Assembly (NCBI GenBank): GCA_035638495.1
Contig: DASQZW010000251.1
Span: 1-64,000, forward strand
Direction of reading: 5' to 3'
DNA: 64,000 nt
DNA from: CF-161 sp035638495
GTDB taxonomy: Bacteria > Chloroflexota > Dormibacteria > Dormibacterales > Dormibacteraceae
The notes under the pieces are model-generated. The model was given only the letters and a program-made list of their open reading frames with translations. It was not told the DNA's origin and did no database searches. This document shows positions 24,370-32,037 of this stretch, piece after piece (the first letter of the stretch is position 1; each line of letters starts with the position of its first letter). A program made the translations under genes and the position numbers.

Positions 24370-24963
24370 ATGAACCCGCAAGAGCAGCAGATGATCGAGT
24401 CGCTCTTCCAGCGGCTGACGCAGGCGGCGCCGCAGGCCGGACCCCGCGACCCGGAGGCGGAGGCGCTGATCCAGCAGCGATTCCAGGCGCTGCCGGGCGC
24501 GGCCTACTACATGGCGCAGACGCTGCTCATGCAGGAGCGTGCGCTGCAGCAGGCTGAGGCGCGCCTGGCGGCCGGCGGAGGCGCCGCAGGCGGAGGCTCG
24601 TTCCTGCCGCCGACCGCGGCGCCGTACGGGCAGCCGTACCAGCAGCCCTACTCGCCGCCGCACCCGTACGCGCCGCCCCAGCAGCAGGGCGGCGGGATGG
24701 GCGGCTTCCTCGCCGGGGCCGGCAAGGTCGCGCTCGGGGTGGGTGGCGGCATCCTGGTGGCGGACGCGGTCATGGGCCTCGGGCACGAGCTCTTCGGCGG
24801 CGGCGGGTACCAGCAGCAGGGCTTCGACTACGAGCAGGGGCAGGACCGGGACGACGGCGGCTTCGGTCAGGACGCCGACGACGGCGGGTTCGGGCAGCAG
24901 GACGACTCCTCGTCCGACTGGGCCGGCGGCTCCGACGACGGCGGCGGCAGCGGCGACTGGTAG
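24370..24963 (+). CDS. DUF2076 family protein
   Basis: 197 residues. The N-terminal NPQEQQMIESLFQRLTQAA and ALPGAAYYMAQTLLMQERAL are the conserved DUF2076 helices. A Pro/Gln/Tyr-rich linker is followed by a glycine-rich hydrophobic helix (GGFLAGAGKVALGVGGGILV) and an acidic, Gly/Asp/Gln-rich disordered tail. The family (periplasmic ligand-binding sensor-like by name) has no proven role. A GGAGG lies 8 bases before the ATG. Spacing of 15 bases after mutS2 suggests a shared transcript. The low-complexity tail makes both strands open here; only this frame carries the domain. Confidence 0.88.
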   Translation: MNPQEQQMIESLFQRLTQAAPQAGPRDPEAEALIQQRFQALPGAAYYMAQTLLMQERALQQAEARLAAGGGAAGGGSFLPPTAAPYGQPYQQPYSPPHPYAPPQQQGGGMGGFLAGAGKVALGVGGGILVADAVMGLGHELFGGGGYQQQGFDYEQGQDRDDGGFGQDADDGGFGQQDDSSSDWAGGSDDGGGSGDW

Positions 24964-25008
24964 AGCCGCGCCGCGCCACCATGGCGGCGACCCGGCCGGA
25001 CAGGACCC

Positions 25009-25464
25009 CTACAGCCGCCGGCGCGGTGGGCGCACGCGGCGCAGCACCCGCTCGACGACCTCCGCCTCGCCCTCGTCGAAGAACCGCAGGAAGTGCTCCT
25101 CAACGCCCCGGAGGTGCACCGCCGCAGCCCGACGGAATACTCGCCGTCCCTGGTCCGTGAGCACCACGTAGGCTCCCCGGCCGTCCTCCGGCGACGGCTC
25201 GCGGGCGATGAGGCCGGCCTCCTCCATGCGCCGGGCCGCTCGGCTGAACCCGCTGCGGCTGATCACGATCGAGTCGGCCAGTTCGCTCATGCGCATCCGG
25301 TTGCCGGGGGCCTCGCTGAGCTGCAGCAGGGCGTCGTACCAGGTCAGTGAGATGCCGCGGCGTTCGGTCAGCTCGCGTTCCAGAACGTCCATCACGGCGG
25401 TGTGCGCCTCCACGAAGGCGCGCCAGGCCCCGAGCCTCGGGTCCCTGGCGATCCCTCCAGCCAC
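25009..25464 (-). CDS. MarR-family transcriptional regulator
   Basis: 151 residues. DVLERELTERRGISLTWYDA opens the winged helix; PGNRMRMSELADSIVISRSG is the recognition helix-turn-helix and MEEAGLIAREPSPEDGRGAY the wing with the D-x-R of MarR proteins. It is divergent from the ring-cleaving dioxygenase, with a 20-bp perfect palindrome between them. This is the arrangement of MhqR with mhqO-type genes, which MhqR represses until quinones or electrophiles inactivate it. Few Cys are seen, so a ligand rather than redox trigger may be used. Confidence 0.9.
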   Translation of the reverse strand: MAGGIARDPRLGAWRAFVEAHTAVMDVLERELTERRGISLTWYDALLQLSEAPGNRMRMSELADSIVISRSGFSRAARRMEEAGLIAREPSPEDGRGAYVVLTDQGRRVFRRAAAVHLRGVEEHFLRFFDEGEAEVVERVLRRVRPPRRRL

Positions 25465-25486
25465 GTCGGGAGAATACTACGAGCAC

Positions 25487-25506
25487 ATGATTGCACGTGC
25501 AATCAT
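25487..25506. promoter_or_regulatory. 20-bp perfect palindrome, probable MarR operator
   Basis: ATGATTGCACGTGCAATCAT is identical to its own reverse complement. It lies 22 bases from the MarR start and 19 bases from the dioxygenase ATG, centred where it would cover both promoters. Such length and symmetry are typical of operators for homodimeric MarR proteins and are rare by chance in this GC-rich sequence, which is also locally AT-enriched here. Confidence 0.75.
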
Positions 25507-25525
25507 CGGGTGCTATGTTGGCGCG

Positions 25526-26464
25526 ATGGCGATCCTGCATGGCATCCACCACGTCACTGCAATCACCGGCGACGCCCAGCGCAACGTCGACTTCTACGTC
25601 GGTCTGCTCGGCCTCCGCCTGGTCAAGAAGACCGTGAACTTCGACGACCCGACCTCATACCACCTCTACTACGGCGACGAGCTCGGACGGCCCGGCTCGG
25701 TCATGACGTTCTTCGTCTGGCCGGGCGCACCTCGCGGCCGCCAGGGCCCGGGCCAGGTCACCACGATCGCGTTCTCGGTACCGCAGGGCTCGCTGGACTG
25801 GTGGGCCACGCACCTGCGCGCGGCCGGAGTCCCCGCCGGCGAGGCCGGCTCGCGCCTGGGCGACGAGCTGCTGGCCTTCGCCGACCCGGAGGGCATGCTC
25901 CTGGAGCTGGTGGCGCCGGCAAGACCGGACACCCGCCCGGCGTGGACAGGAGGCACGGTGCCGGCCGAGCAAGCCATCCGGGGCTTCCACTCGGTCACGC
26001 TCAGCCTGATCGGCGAGGAGGAGACCGCGCGGCTGCTCTCAGGCACGCTTGGCTTTCGGCCCGGACCGGCGACGGCGGAGCGCGCGCGGTTCGAGACCGG
26101 AGACGCGGCCGGCGTGGTCGACCTGCGCTCGCTGCCCGATGCGCCGCCAGGCGTGACGGCCGCGGGGACCGTGCACCACGTCGCCTGGCGCACGCCGGAC
26201 GACGCCACGCAGCTGACCTGGCGTGACCTCCTTGCCGAGGCCGGTTTCGACGTAACGCCGGTGCTGGACCGGCAGTACTTTCACTCGATCTACTTCCGCG
26301 AGCCGGGCGGCGTGCTCTTCGAGATCGCGACCGATGTGCCCGGGTTCACGTTCGACGAGCCGGCGGCGCACCTGGGAACCGCGCTGCGGCTGCCGCCCCG
26401 CCTGGAGCCGCTTCGTTCCGAGCTCGAGCAGCGCCTGCCGCCGTTCACGGTCCCGGCCCGGTGA
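25526..26464 (+). CDS. Ring-cleaving dioxygenase (MhqO-like, glyoxalase fold)
   Basis: 312 residues with two vicinal-oxygen-chelate modules. GIHHVTAITGDAQRNVDFYV and LGLRLVKKTVNFDDPTSYHL are the first; FHSVTLSL and GTVHHVAWRTPDDATQLTWR, then SIYFREPGGVLFEIATD, the second. His in HHVT, HHVA and Glu in FEIATD match the metal-site residues. The start at 25526 is chosen because it begins right after the palindrome; the frame is open further up but without sense. MhqO-type enzymes open (hydro)quinone rings. It is followed with a 4-base overlap by an esterase, as in Bacillus mhq operons. Confidence 0.88.
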   Translation: MAILHGIHHVTAITGDAQRNVDFYVGLLGLRLVKKTVNFDDPTSYHLYYGDELGRPGSVMTFFVWPGAPRGRQGPGQVTTIAFSVPQGSLDWWATHLRAAGVPAGEAGSRLGDELLAFADPEGMLLELVAPARPDTRPAWTGGTVPAEQAIRGFHSVTLSLIGEEETARLLSGTLGFRPGPATAERARFETGDAAGVVDLRSLPDAPPGVTAAGTVHHVAWRTPDDATQLTWRDLLAEAGFDVTPVLDRQYFHSIYFREPGGVLFEIATDVPGFTFDEPAAHLGTALRLPPRLEPLRSELEQRLPPFTVPAR

Positions 26465-27144
26465 GCGGGGGAGGGCCGCACGCCGGACTGCCGGTGCTGG
26501 CGGCGGGGGAGCCGCTGGAGCGCGCCGCGGCCGCGATGGCGATGCTGCACGGGCGCGGCGCCAGTGCCCAGGACATCCTCACCCTGGTGCCCGAGCTGCA
26601 GATGGCGGGCTGGGCCTTCCTGGCCCCGCAGGCTGCCGGCGGCACCTGGTATCCGAACTCGTTCAGAGCGCCGATCGAGAGCAACGAGCCCTGGCTCTCG
26701 TCCGCGCTGGACGTGGTGGCCGGTCTGCTGGACCGCCTGGACGCCGCCGGGCTGCCGCCCGAGCGAGTCGTCCTGCTCGGGTTCTCGCAGGGCGCCTGCC
26801 TGACGCTGGAGTACGCGGCCCGCAACGCACGCCGGTACGGCGGTGTGGTCGGCCTGAGCGGCGGCGTGATCGGGCCCGACGGCGCGCCGCGAGACGACCA
26901 CGGGTCGCTCGCCGGCACGCCGGTGTTCCTTGGCTGCAGCGACCACGACCCGCACATCCCGGCGTATCGGGTGCACCACGCTGCCGAGGTGCTGCGCGGC
27001 CTGGGTGCCGAGGCGACAGCGGTCCTCTACGCCGACCTCGGGCACACCGTCGACCGCGAGGAGCTCGAGCACGTGCGGGACATCATGAGCCGGCTGGTCG
27101 CCGCGGCCGGCACCGGACAGGAGCGAGACGGCGCAGAGCGTTGA
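26461..27144 (+). CDS. Phospholipase/carboxylesterase (MhqD-like alpha/beta hydrolase)
   Basis: 227 residues from a GTG overlapping the dioxygenase stop (GTGA). AMAMLHGRGASAQDILTLVP has the oxyanion H-G-R-G, LLGFSQGACLTLEYAARNAR the nucleophile Ser in G-x-S-x-G, GCSDHDPHIP the Asp and DLGHTVDREE the His. This is the esterase family that includes MhqD, whose gene neighbours mhqO and responds to quinones in Bacillus. Here the esterase follows a glyoxalase-type dioxygenase under a MarR regulator, so a role in quinone or electrophile clearance is well supported by context, though its substrate is unproven. Confidence 0.9.
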   Translation: MSGGGPHAGLPVLAAGEPLERAAAAMAMLHGRGASAQDILTLVPELQMAGWAFLAPQAAGGTWYPNSFRAPIESNEPWLSSALDVVAGLLDRLDAAGLPPERVVLLGFSQGACLTLEYAARNARRYGGVVGLSGGVIGPDGAPRDDHGSLAGTPVFLGCSDHDPHIPAYRVHHAAEVLRGLGAEATAVLYADLGHTVDREELEHVRDIMSRLVAAAGTGQERDGAER

Positions 27145-27163
27145 ACGATCGGAGGATGCTGTC

Positions 27164-28003
27164 ATGGGCACGATCAGCCAGCCCGTCAACACGATGTCGT
27201 ACGAGGCCAAGCCCCTCGTTCTCGACGTCGTCAAGACCGAGCGGCAGGCCTTCTACGACCTCATCGACGACCCCGCCAACTGGGAGGTCCAGACCCGCTG
27301 CAGCGAGTGGGAGGTGCGCGACGTCGTCGGCCACATGATCGACGTGACCGAGGGCTACCTGAGCCGCTGGGACATGGCCCTCAAGGGCGAGACGGCCCCG
27401 GATCCGCTGGGTCTGCCGGCCATGGCCAACCTGCTCAACGAGCACGCCCAGGCGTTCCGCGCCTATCCCCGGGACGAGGTGATCGCGCGGCTGAAGACCG
27501 GCTCCGAGCGCATGTTCGGCATCTTCGACGCGCTCAGCGAGAACGACTGGAGCAACTTCCTGGTCAACCACCCGTACATGGGTCCGCTGCCGACGTTCTT
27601 CTATCCCGCGTTCCAGGTCATCGACTACGGCGTTCACACCTGGGACATCCGGTACGGGCTGGGCGAGAAGCTGCGTAAGCTCGACGAGCGCACGGCCGGC
27701 GTCCTGATCCCGTACATGTTCGTGCTCTTCCAGTACACGGTCGACGCCGCGTCGGCGGCCGGTGTGGACACGGTCTACGGCCTCGACGTCTCGAGCGAAT
27801 GGGGCGGGAAGTGGCGGGTCACCGTCAAGGACGGCCAGTGGTCCGCCCAGCCGGAGGAGGGCGACTTCGCCGGCTGCGAGGCGGTGTTCGAATTCGATCC
27901 GTCCGACTTCGTGCTGTCGGCCTACCAGCGATTCCCGGGCGGCTGCGCTCGCGGTGACGAGGACGTCATCCACCGCGTCCGCGGCCTCTTCTTCGCGATC
28001 TAG
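27164..28003 (+). CDS. Maleylpyruvate isomerase-like (MDMPI/DinB) protein
   Basis: 279 residues. The N-terminal bundle has VQTRCSEWEVRDVVGHMIDV with the His of the metal site; FQVIDYGVHTWDIRYGLGEK carries the D-x-x-x-H-x-W-D of the mycothiol-dependent maleylpyruvate isomerase (MDMPI) family. The C-terminal half (VTVKDGQWSAQPEEGDFAGC) is the SCP-2-like second domain of that family. A GGAGG lies 11 bases before the ATG at 27164. It follows the esterase by 19 bases and may share its transcript, so it may add thiol-dependent detoxification. Whether this organism makes mycothiol cannot be seen here. Confidence 0.84.
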   Translation: MGTISQPVNTMSYEAKPLVLDVVKTERQAFYDLIDDPANWEVQTRCSEWEVRDVVGHMIDVTEGYLSRWDMALKGETAPDPLGLPAMANLLNEHAQAFRAYPRDEVIARLKTGSERMFGIFDALSENDWSNFLVNHPYMGPLPTFFYPAFQVIDYGVHTWDIRYGLGEKLRKLDERTAGVLIPYMFVLFQYTVDAASAAGVDTVYGLDVSSEWGGKWRVTVKDGQWSAQPEEGDFAGCEAVFEFDPSDFVLSAYQRFPGGCARGDEDVIHRVRGLFFAI

Positions 28004-28017
28004 CCTCCAGGGGGGAA

Positions 28018-29856
28018 TTACCTGGCCAGCGCCCTGCGCAGGCGGCCCATCACGAGCACCGTGCTCACGCCGCCTGCCAGGGCCAGCGCCAGGCCAATGG
28101 CCAGAGTGTCCAGCAGCGGCGCCCAGGGCGTGGCCGGCAGGCCTGGTGGCGCGGCGGGCGGGGGTGGCGACACCGTCCAGGCGCACTCGGTGCGGTCCTG
28201 CGTGCCGTCGGCGCGGGTGATCGTGACGTCGACGTCCAGAGCGCCCGTCGCCACCACCTCTGCGGGCGGGAACTCATAGCCGCCGGCACTGGTCGGCCGC
28301 CCGAGCAGCGTCTCAGGCGGATGCCCGCGCTGCATCAGCGTCGCCTGCACCGCGGTCACGGCGGGACCCGGGGCAGCCGCGGCGCGGATCGCGATGGACA
28401 GCCTGTTCGGCCCCGGCTGCCCGGGCTCCATCTGCGTGTGGACCAGCAGGTCGCCGACCTGGGAGGTGGTGTCCGCCACGAGCGCCGGCCCGACCGAGGG
28501 CGCCGTGCCTGCGGGCGGAGCCGGGGCGGTGGCGCCCAGCGCGGCCGCGCCCCAGAGCACCACGAGCATGGCGCCGACCTCGAACGGCACCGACCTGGCG
28601 AGCTTGACCGGTCCCCCCACGCCGCCCCCTCGCGGCGGGCTGAGGAGGAGCGTGTGCCGGATCCCGAACCCGATGGCTGCGGCGCCTGCGATCAGCTTGG
28701 CCACCAGCGTGAGCCCGTACGTGGTCGTCGTCAGCTGCGACGCGGAGGCGACGCCGCGGCCCACCAGAAGCAGCCCGCTCACGGTGAGGAGCCCGACGGC
28801 GATGAAGGCGAGCCCGGTGAAGCGCCGAAACGCCACCAGCGCGGCCGGCGCCTCCGGGGAACCGCCCCGCAGCGCCCCGGCGAAGAGGAAGACGATCACG
28901 GTGAGCCCGCCCACCCAGATGCCGGCCGCTCCCAGGTGGATCACCCGCACCGCGATCAATGGCGGGTCCGGGCCGTCCTGGTTGGCGCCGTGGCTGGTGG
29001 CGGTCGACACCACCAGCAGGGCGATCGTCGCCGCCAGAAGCGCGCCGCCGAGCAGCCGCGCCCCCGGGCGCGCGAGCGCGCAGCGGACCGCGACCAGCAC
29101 GATCGCGGCGCAGGTCATCCCGGCCAGCCAGAGCAGGCCGAAGCGACCCGCGCTCAGGGCGGTCCACATGGCGCCCGGCCAGGAAGTGGCGTCGGCGGGG
29201 AGGAGGCCACCGGCGGCCAGCACGAGCTGCCCGGCCTTGCCGACCAGGAAAGCCACGTAGCCGATCGTCGCGATGGTCAGCAGGCGGTGCCGCGTTGAGA
29301 CCGAGAGCGACCGGCGACGACCGACCGCCGGCAGGATGCCCAGCCAGACGGTCACCATGCCGACGAGCAGGCAGGTCCCCGCCAGCTCCAGCCACCGGAT
29401 GCCGGTCTCCAGGTAGGACGGCGCCGGTGTCACCGTGGCGGGCACCTGGAGGTCGGCGGCCTGGCCCACACCGAAGACGATGGTCCCCGCCGTCAGGTGG
29501 AGGTCGGTGTCGTCGCGCGCCTGGAACACGAGCTGGTACACGCCCGGCCGCAACGGCGGAAGGTCGATGGTCAGCGTGCTGCTGACGCCGGGCAGCGGCT
29601 CGATCGTCGGCGCGAGCGCCTGGTTGCCGTTCCGGTCCTCGACCTCGACCTGGCTGAGCCGCGGGTTGACGGGCACGTCGAACTGCAGCTGCACCTGGCC
29701 GGGCGATGACGCGAGCACGGCGCCGTTGCCGGGGTTGGACGAGATCAGGGTGGCGTGCGCCAGCGCCGTCGTGGTCGCGGCGCCGGTGAGCGCCAGCGCG
29801 AGACCGAGCCCAGCTGTCAGCCGGGCCAGGCGCACCGGCTGACAGCGGAAGTTCAT
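28018..29856 (-). CDS. Copper resistance CopC-CopD fusion protein
   Basis: 612 residues. A signal peptide (GLGLALALTGAATTTALAHA) leaves mature His at the A-H-A-T-L N-terminus, the copper-binding His of CopC. The CopC beta-domain (QLQFDVPVNPRLSQVEVEDR, TAGTIVFGVG) covers about residues 34-150. At least eight membrane spans of a CopD domain follow, then a C-terminal FixH/YtkA-like extracellular beta domain and a last hydrophobic segment near the C-terminus (DTLAIGLALALAGGVSTVLV). It imports or handles copper across the membrane. The ATG at 29856 has GAGGAGGGG just upstream; the longer frame to 29946 is rejected. It is convergent with the MDMPI gene. Confidence 0.9.
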   Translation of the reverse strand: MNFRCQPVRLARLTAGLGLALALTGAATTTALAHATLISSNPGNGAVLASSPGQVQLQFDVPVNPRLSQVEVEDRNGNQALAPTIEPLPGVSSTLTIDLPPLRPGVYQLVFQARDDTDLHLTAGTIVFGVGQAADLQVPATVTPAPSYLETGIRWLELAGTCLLVGMVTVWLGILPAVGRRRSLSVSTRHRLLTIATIGYVAFLVGKAGQLVLAAGGLLPADATSWPGAMWTALSAGRFGLLWLAGMTCAAIVLVAVRCALARPGARLLGGALLAATIALLVVSTATSHGANQDGPDPPLIAVRVIHLGAAGIWVGGLTVIVFLFAGALRGGSPEAPAALVAFRRFTGLAFIAVGLLTVSGLLLVGRGVASASQLTTTTYGLTLVAKLIAGAAAIGFGIRHTLLLSPPRGGGVGGPVKLARSVPFEVGAMLVVLWGAAALGATAPAPPAGTAPSVGPALVADTTSQVGDLLVHTQMEPGQPGPNRLSIAIRAAAAPGPAVTAVQATLMQRGHPPETLLGRPTSAGGYEFPPAEVVATGALDVDVTITRADGTQDRTECAWTVSPPPPAAPPGLPATPWAPLLDTLAIGLALALAGGVSTVLVMGRLRRALAR

Positions 29857-30013
29857 GGCCCCTCCTCGCCATGCGACTGGGCGCCAGCGACCGACCGGGT
29901 CCGCCGGCTTGTCCAGCACGCTAGCAGCGGCCAGGCGGCGCCTCAAGCGCCGCCATGCACTCCTAATGGTTGATTAAGGAGCTGATAAGTTCGTGGCTCG
30001 GAATTTCGGGGCG

Positions 30014-30703
30014 TCAGCCGAGTCGCACGTCGACGGTGCCGCGAACCAGTCGTGCGCGCTTGACGAGCGAGTCCAGGTCGAGCACCGTGATCCGTCGCTT
30101 CTCGAGGCTGACGGTGCCCCGGTTGCGCTCCGCGCGCAGGATGCGGTTGACGGTCGCCCTGGCGGTGCCCGCGAGGCCGGCGATGTCCTCCTGCGTGAGC
30201 GGGATCACCGCCGGCTCTCGGCCGCTGCCGTAGCTGCGGGCAAGCTCGACCAGGCGCCGAAGGATGCGCGTCTGCACCGGCAGGTACAGCGCCTCTTCCA
30301 GCTGCACGGACAACCGGAGCACGCGCAGGGTGAGGATGTCGACGAGCAGCTCGGAGAACGCACGGTGACGCTGCCGAAGGTGGTCGAAGTCGCTCCGGTA
30401 GATGACCATCGTCTCGGCCGGCTCGAGCGCACGAACGGTCGCGCGCCGCTGGCCCTCCACCGTCAGCAGCGCTAGCTCACCGAACACGTCGTCGCGCTCG
30501 ATGATCGCCGCGGTGAGCTCGCGTCCGTCGGCGCTCGTCACGGTCATCGCGAGGCGCCCATCCAGGACGACGTGGAACGAGTCGGCGGGGTCACCCTCCT
30601 GGAACACGATGTCGCCGGTGTCGTAGGAGCGCACCTTCGCCCGCTCGATGAGCTTTCGATGCTCCTCGGGAGGCAGCCCCTGCAGGAGCCGCGGCTGGCG
30701 CAC
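30014..30703 (-). CDS. Crp/Fnr-family transcriptional regulator
   Basis: 229 residues. The cyclic-nucleotide-binding beta-roll is seen in YDTGDIVFQEGDPADSFHVV, LDGRLAMTV and DVFGELALLTVEGQRRATVR (close to the G-E-x-A-L-x-x-x-x-R-x-A phosphate cassette), then the dimer helix and winged helix with IPLTQEDIAGLAGTARATVN. The R-A-T-V-N-R recognition helix is the common Crp type. An effector such as cAMP is possible given GELALL and RRATVR. It is divergent from the L-2-hydroxyglutarate oxidase gene with 96 bp between, where it may bind. Confidence 0.92.
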   Translation of the reverse strand: MRQPRLLQGLPPEEHRKLIERAKVRSYDTGDIVFQEGDPADSFHVVLDGRLAMTVTSADGRELTAAIIERDDVFGELALLTVEGQRRATVRALEPAETMVIYRSDFDHLRQRHRAFSELLVDILTLRVLRLSVQLEEALYLPVQTRILRRLVELARSYGSGREPAVIPLTQEDIAGLAGTARATVNRILRAERNRGTVSLEKRRITVLDLDSLVKRARLVRGTVDVRLG

Positions 30704-30799
30704 AAATCGAGTCTGTCAGATATCCCGCGACTTGTAACCCGGGCAAAATGCCCCAGTCCTCGTGGTGCCCGAAGCCCTGGACGGCCTACGATTCCGGGC

Positions 30800-32020
30800 G
30801 TGTCGGAGCATGCGACCTACGACGTCGTGGTGGTCGGAGCCGGCATCGTCGGGCTCGCCAGCGCACGCGAGCTGCTTCGCCGGCACCCCGGTCTGCGGCT
30901 GGCGCTCGTCGACAAGGAGGCGCGCGTCGGAGCACATCAGACGGGCCACAACAGCGGCGTCATCCACTCCGGAATCTACTATGCGCCAGGTTCCCTCAAG
31001 GCACGGCTGTGCGTCGCTGGTGCACGCGAGCTGTACGCGTATTGCGACGCCAACGGCATTCCGACGGAGCGGTGCGGCAAGGTCATCGTGGCCACCGACG
31101 AGTCCGAACTGGGAAGGCTGCAGAACCTGTACGAGCGCGGTCTGGCAAACGGCGTCGAGGGTCTGGAGGTGATCGGTCCGGAGCGTCTGCGCGAGATCGA
31201 GCCGCACTGCGCCGGCATCCGTGCGCTGTGGTCACCGTGCACCGGTATCGTCGACTTCTCGCAGGTCGCGGCGAGCTATGCGCGAGACGTCCGGGACGTC
31301 GGCGGCGAGGTCCACACCGGGCGCGAACTGGTCGGCCTGCGCCGCCTGGCCGACCGGGTCGTGCTGGAGACCACGGCGGGCGAGCTGGAGACGCGCCGCG
31401 TGCTGACGTGCGCAGGGCTGCACGCAGACCGCGTCGCGGCGCTCTCGGAGGGGGTACGGGAGCCGCGCGTGGTGCCGTTCCGCGGCGATTACTGGCAGCT
31501 CCGCCCGGAGGCGCGGCACCTGAGCAGGAACCTGATCTATCCCGTCCCGGATCCCGCATTCCCGTTCCTGGGCGTGCACGCGACGCGCCGCATCCGCACC
31601 GGCGAGGTCTGGCTGGGGCCGAACGCCGTGCTCGCGTTCGCCCGTGAGGGCTATCGCCGGCGCCACGTGCGCGCACGCGACCTCGCTGAGGTCCTGGCCA
31701 ACCGCGGGTTCCGGCGGCTGGCGCGCCGCTACTGGCGGATGGGCGCGGTGGAGATGTGGCGCGACTGGTCGAAGCGCGCGTTCTGGCGGTCGGTGCGGCG
31801 CTACCTGCCCGACACCGAACTGGCCGACCTGGTGCCGGGACCGTCAGGCGTGCGCGCGCAGGCGCTCGACCCCGCGGGCACGCTGGTGGACGACTTCGTC
31901 GTGGACGTGCAGGGCGACCGCATCCTGCACGTCCGCAACGCGCCCTCGCCGGCGGCGACGTCGTCGCTGGCCATCGGCCGGCTGGTCGCCGACGCCGCCG
32001 AGCGAGCGCTCGCGCTCTAG
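30800..32020 (+). CDS. lhgO: L-2-hydroxyglutarate oxidase (LhgO/YgaF-type FAD enzyme)
   Basis: 406 residues from a GTG. VVVGAGIVGLASARELLRRH is the Rossmann FAD-binding motif; HQTGHNSGVIHSGIYYAPGS and CAVA-like KARLCVAGARELYAYC are highly characteristic of LhgO (H-N-S-G-V-I-H-x-G-I/L-Y-Y). Later FRGDYWQL and GPSGVRAQALDPAGTLVDDF are further hallmarks. The enzyme oxidises L-2-hydroxyglutarate to 2-oxoglutarate at the membrane, feeding electrons to quinone, and is used for metabolite repair or lysine breakdown. It has no co-directional partner; Crp/Fnr is divergent and the cytosine permease convergent. Confidence 0.93.
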   Translation: MSEHATYDVVVVGAGIVGLASARELLRRHPGLRLALVDKEARVGAHQTGHNSGVIHSGIYYAPGSLKARLCVAGARELYAYCDANGIPTERCGKVIVATDESELGRLQNLYERGLANGVEGLEVIGPERLREIEPHCAGIRALWSPCTGIVDFSQVAASYARDVRDVGGEVHTGRELVGLRRLADRVVLETTAGELETRRVLTCAGLHADRVAALSEGVREPRVVPFRGDYWQLRPEARHLSRNLIYPVPDPAFPFLGVHATRRIRTGEVWLGPNAVLAFAREGYRRRHVRARDLAEVLANRGFRRLARRYWRMGAVEMWRDWSKRAFWRSVRRYLPDTELADLVPGPSGVRAQALDPAGTLVDDFVVDVQGDRILHVRNAPSPAATSSLAIGRLVADAAERALAL

Positions 32021-32037
32021 CCTCGTCCGTGTGCTGC

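Noticed and set aside
22330..24786. 818-codon open frame on the minus strand opposite mutS2
   Set aside because: GC-rich codon bias leaves the complementary frame open. The plus strand encodes a complete, recognisable MutS2 with all motifs, and the minus translation is Arg/His/Leu-rich with no domains.
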